Below, in pieces: positions 1 to 9,686 of a stretch of DNA of 64,000 bases. The position numbers and the translations under genes were made by a program. Origin of the DNA: Pezizomycotina sp. ARF18 (taxonomy: Eukaryota > Ascomycota). Each line of letters begins with the position of its first letter. Position 1 is the first letter of the stretch. The notes under the pieces were generated by a model that saw only the letters and a program-made list of their open reading frames with translations, searched no databases and was not told where the DNA came from. Location: contig AZLU01000086.1 in the NCBI GenBank assembly GCA_002224055.1, positions 1 to 64,000 of the forward strand, in the 5' to 3' direction.

Positions 1-240
1 CATCTCGTCGCCCATCACCCCTTAGAGTACTAATCTTAACGTCTATTAATCTAAATTTTAATACCGTACCGACGTCTAATATACGCTATAGCTTAGATTC
101 GATAGGTATTCGATAAAGCTTTAAGAGATTACTATCTTTTTTATCGCTATCAGCTAAATTTATAGCCTTTGTATAAATTAAGTAGAAAGATCTAGTTGGT
201 CTAGATAATTCCGTCAATCGGAAACTACGACGACCCGAGG
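1..240. repeat. AT-rich, RIP-like relic at the window's left edge
   Basis: The segment is clearly richer in A, T and TpA than the GC-balanced sequence that follows from about 235. The change is abrupt. Such isochore-like drops are typical of fungal repeats mutated by RIP. No terminal repeat or protein match is visible, so the family is unknown. Confidence 0.4.
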
Positions 241-439
241 CTCGATCGCCTTCAGCTTCCAGGTACTGTCTGCCGTGTTCGTGCTTAATGCGGTCCCTTG
301 ACCATTGCGTTTTCAGCGTGTCAGTTATGCTACCATCCTCCGAATTGTACAGTGAGTCCTGGATGGAGCCAGCGTCTGAATCCAAATCATCGTTGGATGA
401 TCTGGCCTCTATTATCTGCTCGGAGGATTTAGGAGGCAT
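86..439 (-). CDS. Hypothetical protein fragment, 117 codons
   Basis: An open frame on the minus strand starts MPPKSSEQIIEARSS. Its first 75 or so residues are acidic and Ser/Asp-rich (DDLDSDAGSIQDSLYNSEDG), followed by a segment around HEHGRQYLEAEG. This faintly resembles the N-terminal part of LaeA-like fungal methyltransferases, which often have an ENGRRYH-type segment there, but the match is too weak to name. The second half runs into the AT-rich tract at 86-235 and reads as low-complexity translation, so the true gene, if any, is probably truncated or interrupted there. No methyltransferase core is visible in the window. Confidence 0.2.
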   Translation of the reverse strand: MPPKSSEQIIEARSSNDDLDSDAGSIQDSLYNSEDGSITDTLKTQWSRDRIKHEHGRQYLEAEGDRASGRRSFRLTELSRPTRSFYLIYTKAINLADSDKKDSNLLKLYRIPIESKL

Positions 440-1213
440 GGTTTCTTGGTCCGTGTTCTGTTAAGGCTATGGTGCAGGATTCCTTGAGTTGACGTCGTTG
501 ATGAGAGTGAGCGATTACTTCTAGCGTTTCGGGTTCTGTAGATTATCGCTTGTTCGAGAACGTTGCTTCTGAAGATTTCTTGTTTTGCAATCTCTTTCAA
601 AGAAATTCCCCGCTTTCTTTTTAGACGGCATAGAAAGGTCCATAGACCACGTACATCCCTGCCAGTATGAACCTAAGACTTGCAATATATAACAGGCTTT
701 GCTATTACATGCTGGCAACTTCGGATTCAAGAATGAGGATCCGTATCCACGACAAAAAGGATCTTTTGAAATCCAAAGAACACTTCTTTCAGGCGTGAGG
801 TAATTAAAGCTAAAGAGCTAAACCCCACACAGCTAGCGTTAGACGTGCCTGCACAGATGGCAAATCAGATTTTACAACCAGAAGCCACTTTCATTTGTGA
901 GCACCTACATGCATTGTCGGAATTTTGTTTGACATAGATACGGATGATCTTAACACGATGAATTCCCTATAACCTTTTTCTGTTTTTATTTTATCTTCTA
1001 CATAAGTATAAATCTATTGCGTAATAATATTGTATAGAAAGTTCTAATTTATTCAGTATTAGAATCCAGAGATCGCGGCCCAAAGCGGTAGAATCCCGCA
1101 CGATAACAGCTGCAACCCTTGAGCATTGTTTGACGCAACCTTCCCGTAAACTGCTGTGGGCTCCTAATCGATATTACTATTTCCGTCCGCGTTTGGATGA
1201 CCTAGGCCCCGGA
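440..1213. other. Intergenic, no gene recognised
   Basis: Short overlapping frames at 412-730 show no domain, signal peptide or convincing codon pattern. The part from 940 to 1060 is AT-rich. The part from 1070 to 1213 reads as plausible protein in one minus frame and might be a downstream exon of the secreted peptide gene at 1214-1339, but this is not demonstrable. Confidence 0.3.
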
Positions 1214-1339
1214 TTAAGTTCTCGTTTGGAATGTCGCCTCTTTGACCTGTCTGGTGACGAGCTCGTAGCTTGATGGCACAGGAGCGGCCTGGATGGTGAC
1301 AATGAAGGCGAAGAAGAGAACAATAGTAAAGACGTTCAT
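1214..1339 (-). CDS. Very small secreted peptide precursor
   Basis: From the ATG at 1339 the frame encodes 41 residues beginning MNVFTIVLFFAFIVTIQA. This is a textbook signal peptide with a strongly hydrophobic core, and APVPSS gives a likely cleavage region. The mature part is only about 22 residues unless an intron joins further sequence to the left. The frame is open further upstream to 1504, but the signal peptide argues for the start at 1339. A TATA box lies about 305 bases upstream, with an initiator-like AAGCATCATTC between them. That arrangement is shared with other small secreted protein genes here. The family is not recognised. It could be an effector-like or signalling peptide, which is inference only. 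Confidence 0.5.
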   Translation of the reverse strand: MNVFTIVLFFAFIVTIQAAPVPSSYELVTRQVKEATFQTRT

Positions 1340-1574
1340 TTTGATTTTGGAGTGTTCTTGCAAATGAGGATTAATGTGAAAGAGATTGCTGTGGATGTTG
1401 ATCCGTGATAGAACTTCTGGGTATCGGTAGAGACGCACCCTGGTGATTTTGTAAATGTACGCTTCTAGGTACGATAACGTTTCTTGTACTGTTAAGGTAG
1501 GCACAGATCTCTTGAGAATGAAATAGATAATTTATAGGAATTAATTAAAGGGGCTAGTCCGAGGAAACAGCATA

Positions 1575-1647
1575 GTGAATGAGTGAATGAGTGAATGATG
1601 CTTGTCATCAATTCACTTTCTTCGAGGCAGATCCAGTTTTATTTATA
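1575..1647 (-). promoter_or_regulatory. TATA box, initiator and 3x8-bp repeat of the 1339 gene
   Basis: On the minus strand TATAAAT (1641-1647) is followed about 44 bases later by AAGCATCATTC (1593-1603) and then by three exact copies of TCATTCAC (1575-1598). The same TATA-to-initiator arrangement occurs upstream of the hydrophobin gene. Confidence 0.5.
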
Positions 1648-2187
1648 CTTACTATAGAGATTAAGTTCTTGTATCTCTGAGAGTTTACAAGTTCCTCCTG
1701 AATCTAGGATGGTGGTATCATGTGCAGTACGTGCGCGTATTCTTTTTACTGGATCGCGAATCTAGTCAATCTCACCAATATTATAATCGTATAGCAAGCT
1801 GTTTATTGAAATTAAAGCCTATCGTCTCGATGCTTGAGGAGATTGGATACTTATTAATATTTTGGGTTGATCCTACGAAGATATAGCTTTACAATCTGTT
1901 TTCGAAAAAACGACGCGGCTCGATGTAGCATTGTTAGACAATTTTCTATTTATGCCTTGAGCAAATATTATATTCATAACATATAGGCCTGAGATATTGA
2001 TTTTAACTTTATCACAGAAGCAACTTATGCTAAACATGGATCAAGAGATTTGATTCATTTTTCGTATTTCTAGAATGGCTATACCACGATTATTAGGTCT
2101 TAGGCTGTAACAAATGGATGGTTGAAGATTTGTGATGTCAGTTGGACGAGTACTAGTTTCCGCCGGGCTATCGATATCAACTATCTT
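1648..2187. other. Intergenic, AT-rich, no gene seen
   Basis: The stretch between the secreted-peptide promoter and the stop codon of the beta-lactamase-like gene is AT-rich. It holds no convincing coding frame or repeat. Confidence 0.4.
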
Positions 2188-4069
2188 TTAAACTTTTTCT
2201 AACCTTGCTTGAAAGGACGGAATCACGATGCTCTTTGCCACGCCTTTACTATTCAGCTGAAACTTGAGCATATTAATCTCATTCCCACCATAGGTTTCCC
2301 CTCCGATAGTCCATCCCATCCGACACTGGCTGCTGATTTCAGAGTACAAGCCCTCCGTTAGCAGGCCCTTGACCTGGCCTTTAGGGTTGAAATTCGGCAT
2401 GAGTCTGAATTGCAGACCTTCGCGATCATTGGAAAACAGTCTCCCGCGGAGCGTCTTATTTGGGCCAGGTTTCAATCCCGTGAGTCCGAGGAACGAGGCC
2501 AGGAGGTCTGTTTTCCCTTTCTTGAGCTCCTCCACGAGTAAACCGGCCTCGTTATCCGTCTCGAATACGCTGATCGTCATTGTGACGTTGCTCCCCGCAT
2601 ACTTTCCGGCGAACACTTTCGCAGCGCTTTTGCGGGCAGCCTTTTCCGCTTCTTCGATGACGGCTCGAACCAGATAGTTTTCGAGCGGTTCTATGGAATA
2701 GGTCATGGCGAATGATGTGAAGAAAGAGAAAGTGATATTGTACTCTGGGATGAACGCAATGATAGAATGGTAGTTGGGCACGTCACCGGACTTGCTATAC
2801 AAGGTGATGGGTCTGTTATCCGGCGTGAAGGCGTTGAAGCGATAAATCTCCCAAGGCGCGCCGACAGATTCGAAGCTGGAGGAAAGATAAACTACAGGGG
2901 ATAGCCATCTTTCGAAGGCTGCCTGGGTTTTGAAGAGGCTGTGCGCACTATTGAGCCAAGTGGACATATCATCAGGAGTGCTATACATCGCACCTGGACT
3001 AATTGATCATGATGAGAGAATAATGTCAGTCTTTTGGTACCCTTTCCTGTAAAGCTTGCCTTGTTTCGGAGCAGGAGAAGAGCATACCCTAGGCTAACCC
3101 CTGGAATCATCTCCCACCCTTCCGAGCCGTTCACTGGTATGGCTCCTCGACTGTTCGCAGGCTTCACCCAAGTGGAATCCTTCATGGCCAACTTGTCGAA
3201 GATGAGACTATTCGTTGCATCGGCAAATCCTGCCCCGGTAGCACTTTCGAGCGCGAAAGACAACAGAGAGAATCCGAGGTTACTGTACATCGGCTAGTGC
3301 CAGGTGCGTTGATGGGCTTGCTTCTCGCTGCACTTACGATAACGTTCTTCCTCATGCAATCATAATCGTAAACCTGCAATCAAACGGAGGCTTAGCGGGC
3401 GAGATACGAGCCAACCGAGACTCACAAGGGCGTCACTGCTCCCTATGGGTGTCTCGAACGTAAAGTCGGCTTCGTATTCTGGGTTATACACGTTTCAAGT
3501 CAGTGAATACTCTTTAAATATCTCTCGGGTTATACGATATTTACCTTCGCGCTGTATCCCTCCTGTATGGCTCCCGAGCATTTCCAGGGTAACCTCGTCC
3601 CACCATTTCCCTGTACCTGCGTTTTTACCTTCGGAGCTATTCGGATCTAGCTCCTTGATCCACTTGCCAATCTTGTCCCTAGTGTCCATCTTGTCATCCA
3701 GCAGGGTCGGCAGGTAGGCGAAAACTTTGCTCACGCTGCCCATGCGGAAACTGTCTTGCCGTCAACCTTCTTTACGCCGGTGGAGTTGAGCTTCTTGGCC
3801 GTATGATACGCCGACCCCAGAATCCGTCCGCCGCCGTTGACATGGACTGCAAAGTGAGTGTGTTTGCCATCGATCCCGAGGGCGGATTGCGTCGCGTCCG
3901 CCGTCAGGTTTGTCAGCCGAGACGCGAGTGATCGGGAAAGTTCATCATAGTCAATCGCGGATGGTGGTATTACGGGCCCAGTTTGGGGACAGCCGAAGCC
4001 GGTGGGTTTTCCCAGCGCAAGGGCTACACTAGCGAAAAGAATCGGGACTGCAGTAGCTTGGATGTGCAT
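2188..4069 (-). CDS. Secreted beta-lactamase-family serine hydrolase, five exons, one frame break
   Basis: The protein belongs to the fungal class C beta-lactamase/penicillin-binding-protein-like hydrolases. It begins with a signal peptide (MHIQATAVPILFASVALALG). The active-site motifs are present: SxxK in MGSVSKVF (exon 1), YxN in MYSNLGF (exon 4) and a KSG triad in LYSKSGD (exon 5). A C-terminal beta-rich domain of the kind found in ARB_00930-type fungal proteins follows. Exons are 4069-3545, 3478-3426, 3373-3338, 3293-3088 and 2998-2188, with introns of 66, 52, 44 and 89 nt at GT-AG sites. Exon lengths sum to 1,631, one base short of a whole number of codons. Near 3750 the reading changes from VDGKTV to FRMGSVSK, where a TTT run looks one T short. 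The full protein would be about 543 residues, normal for the family. Substrate is unknown; related proteins hydrolyse esters, amides or lactams. Confidence 0.9.
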
Positions 4070-4739
4070 TTCCTTTTCTCCTGAGCTGGGACTTGAATTC
4101 TCTGCGAGATACCACGCTAATGTTCGATCCTAATGTGAAAGTTATTGCTGTTGGTCTTGCTTATTAATGATAATTCTAATCAAGAAGTCATGTCTGCGGA
4201 GTGGTTCTTATAGGTCTCTCTACCGCCTATCGCGCATTCCGACCAAATAGTCGGGGTTATCATTGACTGTAAGTTGAAGCACTTGAGGAAGCCGTCTAGC
4301 TGACGATCACGTCAAGTTTCTTCGGCGGTGATATTTGGGCCAGGATTCAGTTCCAGGCAACCTTCCAGAATCAGAAGAGCCGTCATCAAAAAACGAATCG
4401 GTGGTACAAGGGAATCATGAAAACGTGGAAATCTCACGCGGGCGAAGCAGCACAGCCCAGAATAAAGGCTCATTGCGGAGTACGAGAATCCGAAACCCCA
4501 AAGCAGGGTTCGATTCGCCATATAATTTCAAACAGGCGACGACGGCGCTGCCATCGAGACCGTCTTACAACCGGGGTTACGTTTGTTTTGATTAGAAATA
4601 GCCTTGAAACCTCCAAAGCCTCTTACGCAATAGTACACCCAAACCGAAGATCAAGGTTACACTACTGAACGATTCGTCGCCAAACTAAAAGCAAAGACTT
4701 AATAGTGGCTTTAAAGTATCGTCAGGTTAGGGTTATGTT
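4070..4739. other. Intergenic; one 69-codon frame with an NPGP ending
   Basis: This is the 5' flank of the hydrolase gene. A minus-strand frame at 4312-4521 ends LLILEGCLELNPGP plus eight residues, which resembles a 2A peptide (see findings). Nothing else supports a gene. Confidence 0.3.
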
Positions 4740-5420
4740 CCGTAATCACGGAACCGACCGTACGGACCCCGCGGCCCAATTCTCACAAACTCATAGAGTA
4801 GCGTACGTATACGTACGCGTACGGACGTGGAGGTGGCTCACGACAGTATGATACCTGAGCATAGCGTTCGGCGATCTACCGCCAGTTAACCGAGGCAGCC
4901 TAGTACTCGAGGTCGCCCCAAAGCCCTGAGAGCTCCTAGAGCTCCTAGGACTCCCGGGACTCCGAGAACTCCGAGGACCCGACGGCGTGCGCAAAATGCC
5001 CCTAAGCTTCCCGCAACCAGGAACCCTTTTCAATGGGTATACGTCGGTCGTTATCTTAATAAACATATTTGCACCTATAATCTTTGACAAAAAATACTTT
5101 TTGTTCAGCGTACTATTTACTTTTGCTAGCTATTGAGCATGCCAAAGAGGTATGATAAATCTACAGGCATCGAGGTAATGCTTATATAGCTAAAAGGAAA
5201 GAACTTTAGCTAGAGATATTAAGTTTTTAGCTAAAGATATTAAAAGATTATAACGAAAGGCTCTATAAGCTATTAAAATAGATTATATATATATTAAGAT
5301 TATAGTATCGTTAGTTTATTATATATAGTATCGTATATTCTCTTAGTTAGAATAGTTAGTTTTATATTAAATCTATAAGTTTGATCCCATACTAGATTAT
5401 TAGATATATTATAGATCTGC
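4740..5420. repeat. Repeat island: 9-nt tandem array followed by a RIP-like transposon relic
   Basis: The left part (4740-5060) contains CGTACG-rich sequence and six degenerate 9-nt units (4927-4980). From about 5085 to 5420 the sequence becomes extremely AT/TA-rich. One frame there starts MPKRYDKSTGIEVML at about 5139 and is then full of stop codons. A neighbouring frame has LKDYNERLYKLL. This resembles the helix-turn-helix start of a pogo/Fot1-type transposase after RIP, but the match is from memory and weak. No terminal inverted repeat pair was found, so the copy would be truncated. Confidence 0.4.
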
Positions 5421-5431
5421 GCCAGTAACTT

Positions 5432-5935
5432 TCATGAAAGAAAGAATTGAATGTTGTGGGATTGTATGCTTATTACGTGACAATTAACGAGCCTTTGTGG
5501 GTTGGAACTTGAAGCCCATTCAACATTCTTTTCGTCCAGTGCTCCATCTCGAACAGGCCGGTCCTCCGGTGTAACCCAAAAATGGCGGAGTTCGCTGAGG
5601 CTAGAAATATTGAGCTGGGGCCTGTTCCCACCCGCGGCGCCTTCTTCGTTGATAACCCGAAAAAACTCTCTAATGTAATTAATAGTGTCGGCAATCGCCA
5701 TTCTGGCTAACCGCTGCTCGTGCGGGCATTTACCCGGTTCACCATGCCCTCCAGTCCTGGACAGTATCGGCAGTTGGGGGCGCACCGTCTGTAATAAGCA
5801 GCGTATTCTGTGCCATAGTCCCGGTGGCCTAGATATTGAGTCCAATAAGAAGGTCGTATGCGCACTCCTCTGAGGTCTGACATCTGGACAGTCGGAACAT
5901 ATTATGTATCTCCTCGACCCTAGGGCAGGCGACAT
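5432..5935 (-). CDS. Hypothetical protein, 167 codons
   Basis: An uninterrupted minus-strand frame sits next to the AT-rich island. Its centre (RLARMAIADTINYIREFFRV) reads like an amphipathic helix, whereas the first 80 residues are Cys/Arg/Pro-rich and may be chance translation. No domain is recognised, and other frames over the same bases also stay open for 70 or more codons. It could be the degraded C-terminal part of a larger gene. Confidence 0.2.
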   Translation of the reverse strand: MSPALGSRRYIICSDCPDVRPQRSAHTTFLLDSISRPPGLWHRIRCLLQTVRPQLPILSRTGGHGEPGKCPHEQRLARMAIADTINYIREFFRVINEEGAAGGNRPQLNISSLSELRHFWVTPEDRPVRDGALDEKNVEWASSSNPQRLVNCHVISIQSHNIQFFLS

Positions 5936-6958
5936 AAAGTGTCTTGTTCCAGCGCATGGTACACTTTCTGAAAAGCGAGCTGTTTATTTTTTATTTTTAT
6001 ATTTTTTATATTTTCTCCTCTACTTTCACTTGTGTTTCGGCCTTTTGTATACCTTGATTTTTACTGTCTTACTTTTCCCTAGAGATTAGCGCAAGAAGAC
6101 GGTATAGATGAAGTAAATAAATTCAAGAGAACGACTCACGAAAGACATCGGGTATTCTTTTATAATGAGTATGAATAGCAAGCTCGCAGCAAGAGTACCA
6201 ATGACATGCATTCACGAAATCCAGATATAGGTTACTCATTGGTTGCAGGTATCACGTTTAGAAAAAAAGGGGTATTGAGGGTCCACGGGTTTTGAAGTGC
6301 TTTTATGAGATTTTGTTCCCTACAATATGAAATATCCACCGGTACAGCTTGGATTATATACGGGTTCACAATCCTCGCTAGCTCCCTGCCTCTGTATCTC
6401 TCCCTTCTGAACTTGAAGCCGACTCTCCATCACAAACTCAAGCGAATCGATCAGTCTCTACTCATCGTTACAGCTTGTCAGACAATATAGATGTCATTAT
6501 TTCTTGAAATCAAGATCTCAGGGCATCCGACACAATTCGACTCGGAAAACATCTACTTGGTGAATTGTTCCTCTCTTCCCTCTCCTGTGTAGCACGTTCA
6601 AACAACATGCAGCATCCGTACTATGTGCTGCGAAGCCCAAGGATTCCCTTCCCCACCGTTGATTACTGAAGAGGGGACGAAGTGTTTGAATATGATTACA
6701 CATAAAACTCTGGGCCGGCTAGAGCGGGTCCGAGAGGGGAGGCAGAATCTTCCGTTGAAATAAAAGAGATAAATTTTTCTTTGACAATTTGATTTCTAAC
6801 TAACAAATCGCAGATCAAATGCAGCAAAAAGGAGACCGGAAGTCCCACCCATAGTTTTCTCTAAGTACACAGGCCCTATATAGCATATCCAACACATTTT
6901 TAAACGCCAAAAGAAAAAGGCATAGCCATTACAATAAAAACGGTAGAGAGATCAACCG
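5936..6958. other. Intergenic, no gene recognised
   Basis: The stretch includes T-rich runs at 5980-6070 and several unconvincing frames of about 60 codons. No repeats or RNA genes are seen. Confidence 0.35.
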
Positions 6959-8429
6959 CTATACATCAAACAAAACGAGATTCGTTAACCCATCATGCCT
7001 TATTATCCCACCGGCCGTCTCTCGCCGTCTTCCGCCACCCTCATCGTGTACGTGTACTTCTTCCGGCCGTCCATTCTCAACATCGTCCTCTGTCCCCGTA
7101 TGGCTCTCCCTCAAAACGTGAGTACTCAGCGCAATTTCATGCAAATGCAACGCGTTCTCCCCTCACTAGCCGCCGCATAGCTTTTCGTCGTGCTCTCCGC
7201 CTTCGTCTTCCTCGTCGCGTTCGTCGCCACGGTCCCGTCCGTCCGCAGCGTCGTCCGCTCGGCCAAGCTGGCGAGGTACCCGTCCTTCTTCATGAACCAC
7301 GCTCGTATGTTCCGAGCCAGGAAGACCTTGAACGCGGGACAGCAGGCTACGATTATGCCTGCGGACTGGTCGATGTTTTTGCACGATGAAGACGTGGTAG
7401 AGGTCTAGACTGTCGGTTACCATCACGAGGGTTGATGTGACGATGGAGGTCAGACCGAGGGTGAATATCAGGGCCCCGCCGAGCTTTTCGTGCCAGGGAG
7501 GGCTTCCATACGGTAGAGAACCAGGAGGGGAGTAGGACGACTGAGGGGTTTGATGACATATTAGTATCTCTGTGATACAATAATATATTTGAGGCGCCAA
7601 CATGAAACAGGCACGGGTAATACTGACTCAAGAAGTCCGTGATAATGTGAAGAGACGCCTTTGAGTAGTACACTTTCAGATTACATGCTGCACAGCAGTA
7701 GCCGTGCCCGTCCAGCGCCCTAAAAGAGTCACATCAAATTAGCTTCCTATGCTTTTCCGCTGTGCTTCGACTCGGGATATTTTCATGAAGAACAAGGCTT
7801 ACCAGTTTCTAGACACCCCTAGGCAGCGGAACATGGTGATGCAAGTCGTGTAGAGGTAGCAGATCGCCACGAACACCATTAAGCACCTGTTCATGATCCA
7901 TTCCGTCCGCAGAACCCTAGGTATCCACTCTCTATAGAAAAGGAGCAGGACGCCTTGATGTTGTAGTATATCGAGAAGTAGGAGACCTGCCAGTAGTAAC
8001 CGTACTAAATACGCCGTCGCTTGTCAGTATTCATATATTTCAAACGAAAAGGAAGATAGAAAAGAAGAGGAGGAAGGGTGGATCAGAGTGTTATGGTAGT
8101 AGGAGTTCTGTATACCTTGCGCTCCCAAGTAGTAGCCTCGTCCTCGTTGTCCGTGTAAGGGACCGCCCCACCAGTATACGATAACGGGATCGTGTAGAGT
8201 ATCCAGGCGAGTATGATGAATGCATCGCTGAAGCCGAGCCTCCGATATTGGTGGCCCCGGACGAAAGGGCCGGGCGATCGGTCTCCACGAAATTAAAAGA
8301 CCAAACCTTCAGATCGGCATGGTAAGCTGCCCGTTGTGTGCACTTTGGAGTCAGTAGCTTGAGTAAGACCGCTGCTAACGTTAGTGACGCTCTGGCAGAA
8401 CTCAAAATGTCCCCAGTACAGTGGATCAT
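6959..8429 (-). CDS. SAT4-family (fungal rhodopsin domain) integral membrane protein, frame-broken
   Basis: Pieces in different frames line up in the order expected of the fungal SAT4/PTH11-related rhodopsin domain. These are LGFSDAFIILAWILYTIPL (about 8240), VSYFSIYYNIKAS then REWIPRVLRTEWI (8000-7900), YLYTTCITMFRCLGVSRNW (about 7830), SKASLHIITDFL (about 7650), ALIFTLGLTSIVTSTLVMV (about 7450) and GIIVACCPAFKVFLARNIR (about 7340). An acidic tail follows to a stop near 6959. Introns with canonical ends are visible near 8117 and between 7800 and 7720. At least two single-base shifts are needed, for example near 7957. Family members have seven transmembrane helices and include putative receptors; a ligand cannot be inferred. 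The start at 8429 is a guess from the first ATG in context. Confidence 0.75.
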
Positions 8430-9686
8430 TGTGGGACCGGGGTCGTTGGTTGCAATTTATAGTTCTCGAAAATATCCTCAGCAATAGACAAGGAGGGGGG
8501 CGATCACTTTGGGGTCCATGAGGCCATGGCCCACTGGGGGTTACGCAGCGATGGTTACATGTTTTTCTCTCTCCGCGGAACTATTGTTTGCCTACTTTCC
8601 TTCGTGCGAGAGAGGAATAGCTTGTAAGAAAAGATCATACGACTGACCGAGGAGGTATCTAATTGACAAGTACATTACTGACACTCGAGGGTGGAGATTG
8701 CCGGAAAGCACGGTTAAATTGCAGTGTTGCCTTCGATTCTTCCTCTTTTCCACATTTCCCATATCACTCACCCTTGGGGAAAATTTTAATAATATTTGGT
8801 CGCTTCCGTGGTATAAAAGCGAGCATCCGATTGGTTCTGGACGCCAAAACAGCCCTTCTATTGGTCCTCTCCGTTTGCTTTAGATATGCCCTTTTAAAGT
8901 TTTAATACGAAGCCCCAATCAGCGCCACGGGGAATAGTGGAAGGGAACCCAAGGTATTTAGCGTCGGTAGTCTTGGCGGCAATGTTTTTCATTTTACCGA
9001 GGTGAAAACCCACTTGACACCTCAGAAATAGCAAAAGTCCCCTAAAAACCACCTATTACAAGGCAAAAAACAAATCAAAATTAGCCCACCTGCCTTCAAC
9101 TTTGGGGCTCCCAAACTACGCTAAGAGTCCTGGAACCCCCACGCCGGGTTCTGCAAGCGACCAGATCCATGAGGAAAATAGGGTTTTTCCCGAGGTCGTC
9201 GACTGCTTTTTTTTTTTTTTTTTCTGGTTAGACCAGGCAAACGTTTTGTTTCATGGACTGATACTTATTTGTTTCGAGGAATTCGTTTCCGCATTTGTTT
9301 CCCTTCAGCGATTACAAAGAAAGCCCGTGAGCGATATCTGCACCTCTCATCGAGAACATCGCGGAGACTTCAAACCGGGGTAACTAAAGCCGTGAGACAG
9401 GCAAATGCGATGCGGTCCAGTCGCGTGGGTCCATATTACCTTGGCTCTCCAGTTTTATTCTTAGACACTTTTACGGTTGCGAAAGACGGTCGTATCTCGT
9501 TAAAGGGAACCAAGCATTGAGAAAACCATCGAAATCATCAAAATTCCTAGTACCGTGTATTATTTATAGTTCTCCATTCTAGACCCGGCCATTCTTGCTT
9601 TATTACAAGTGCAAGGACGATCGTCATTGACGATCAATGCCATATAAATCAACCTCGTATCTTCTATAGCTTTTCAGACAACTGTC
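8430..9686. other. Intergenic, no gene recognised; T17 tract
   Basis: The stretch lies between two minus-strand genes and holds only short incompatible frames. A run of 17 T lies at 9207-9223. TATAAAT on the minus strand at about 8455 lies just upstream of the SAT4 start. Confidence 0.35.

Noticed and set aside
2999-3087. A GC-AG intron in the beta-lactamase-like gene with donor GCAAGC at 3059
   Set aside because: A canonical GTATGC donor at 3087 restores the frame as SLGPGAMYSTPDDM, so no unusual intron is needed.
4720-4732. TTAGGGTTA as telomeric repeat
   Set aside because: Only one and a half units are present; this is not a telomere.
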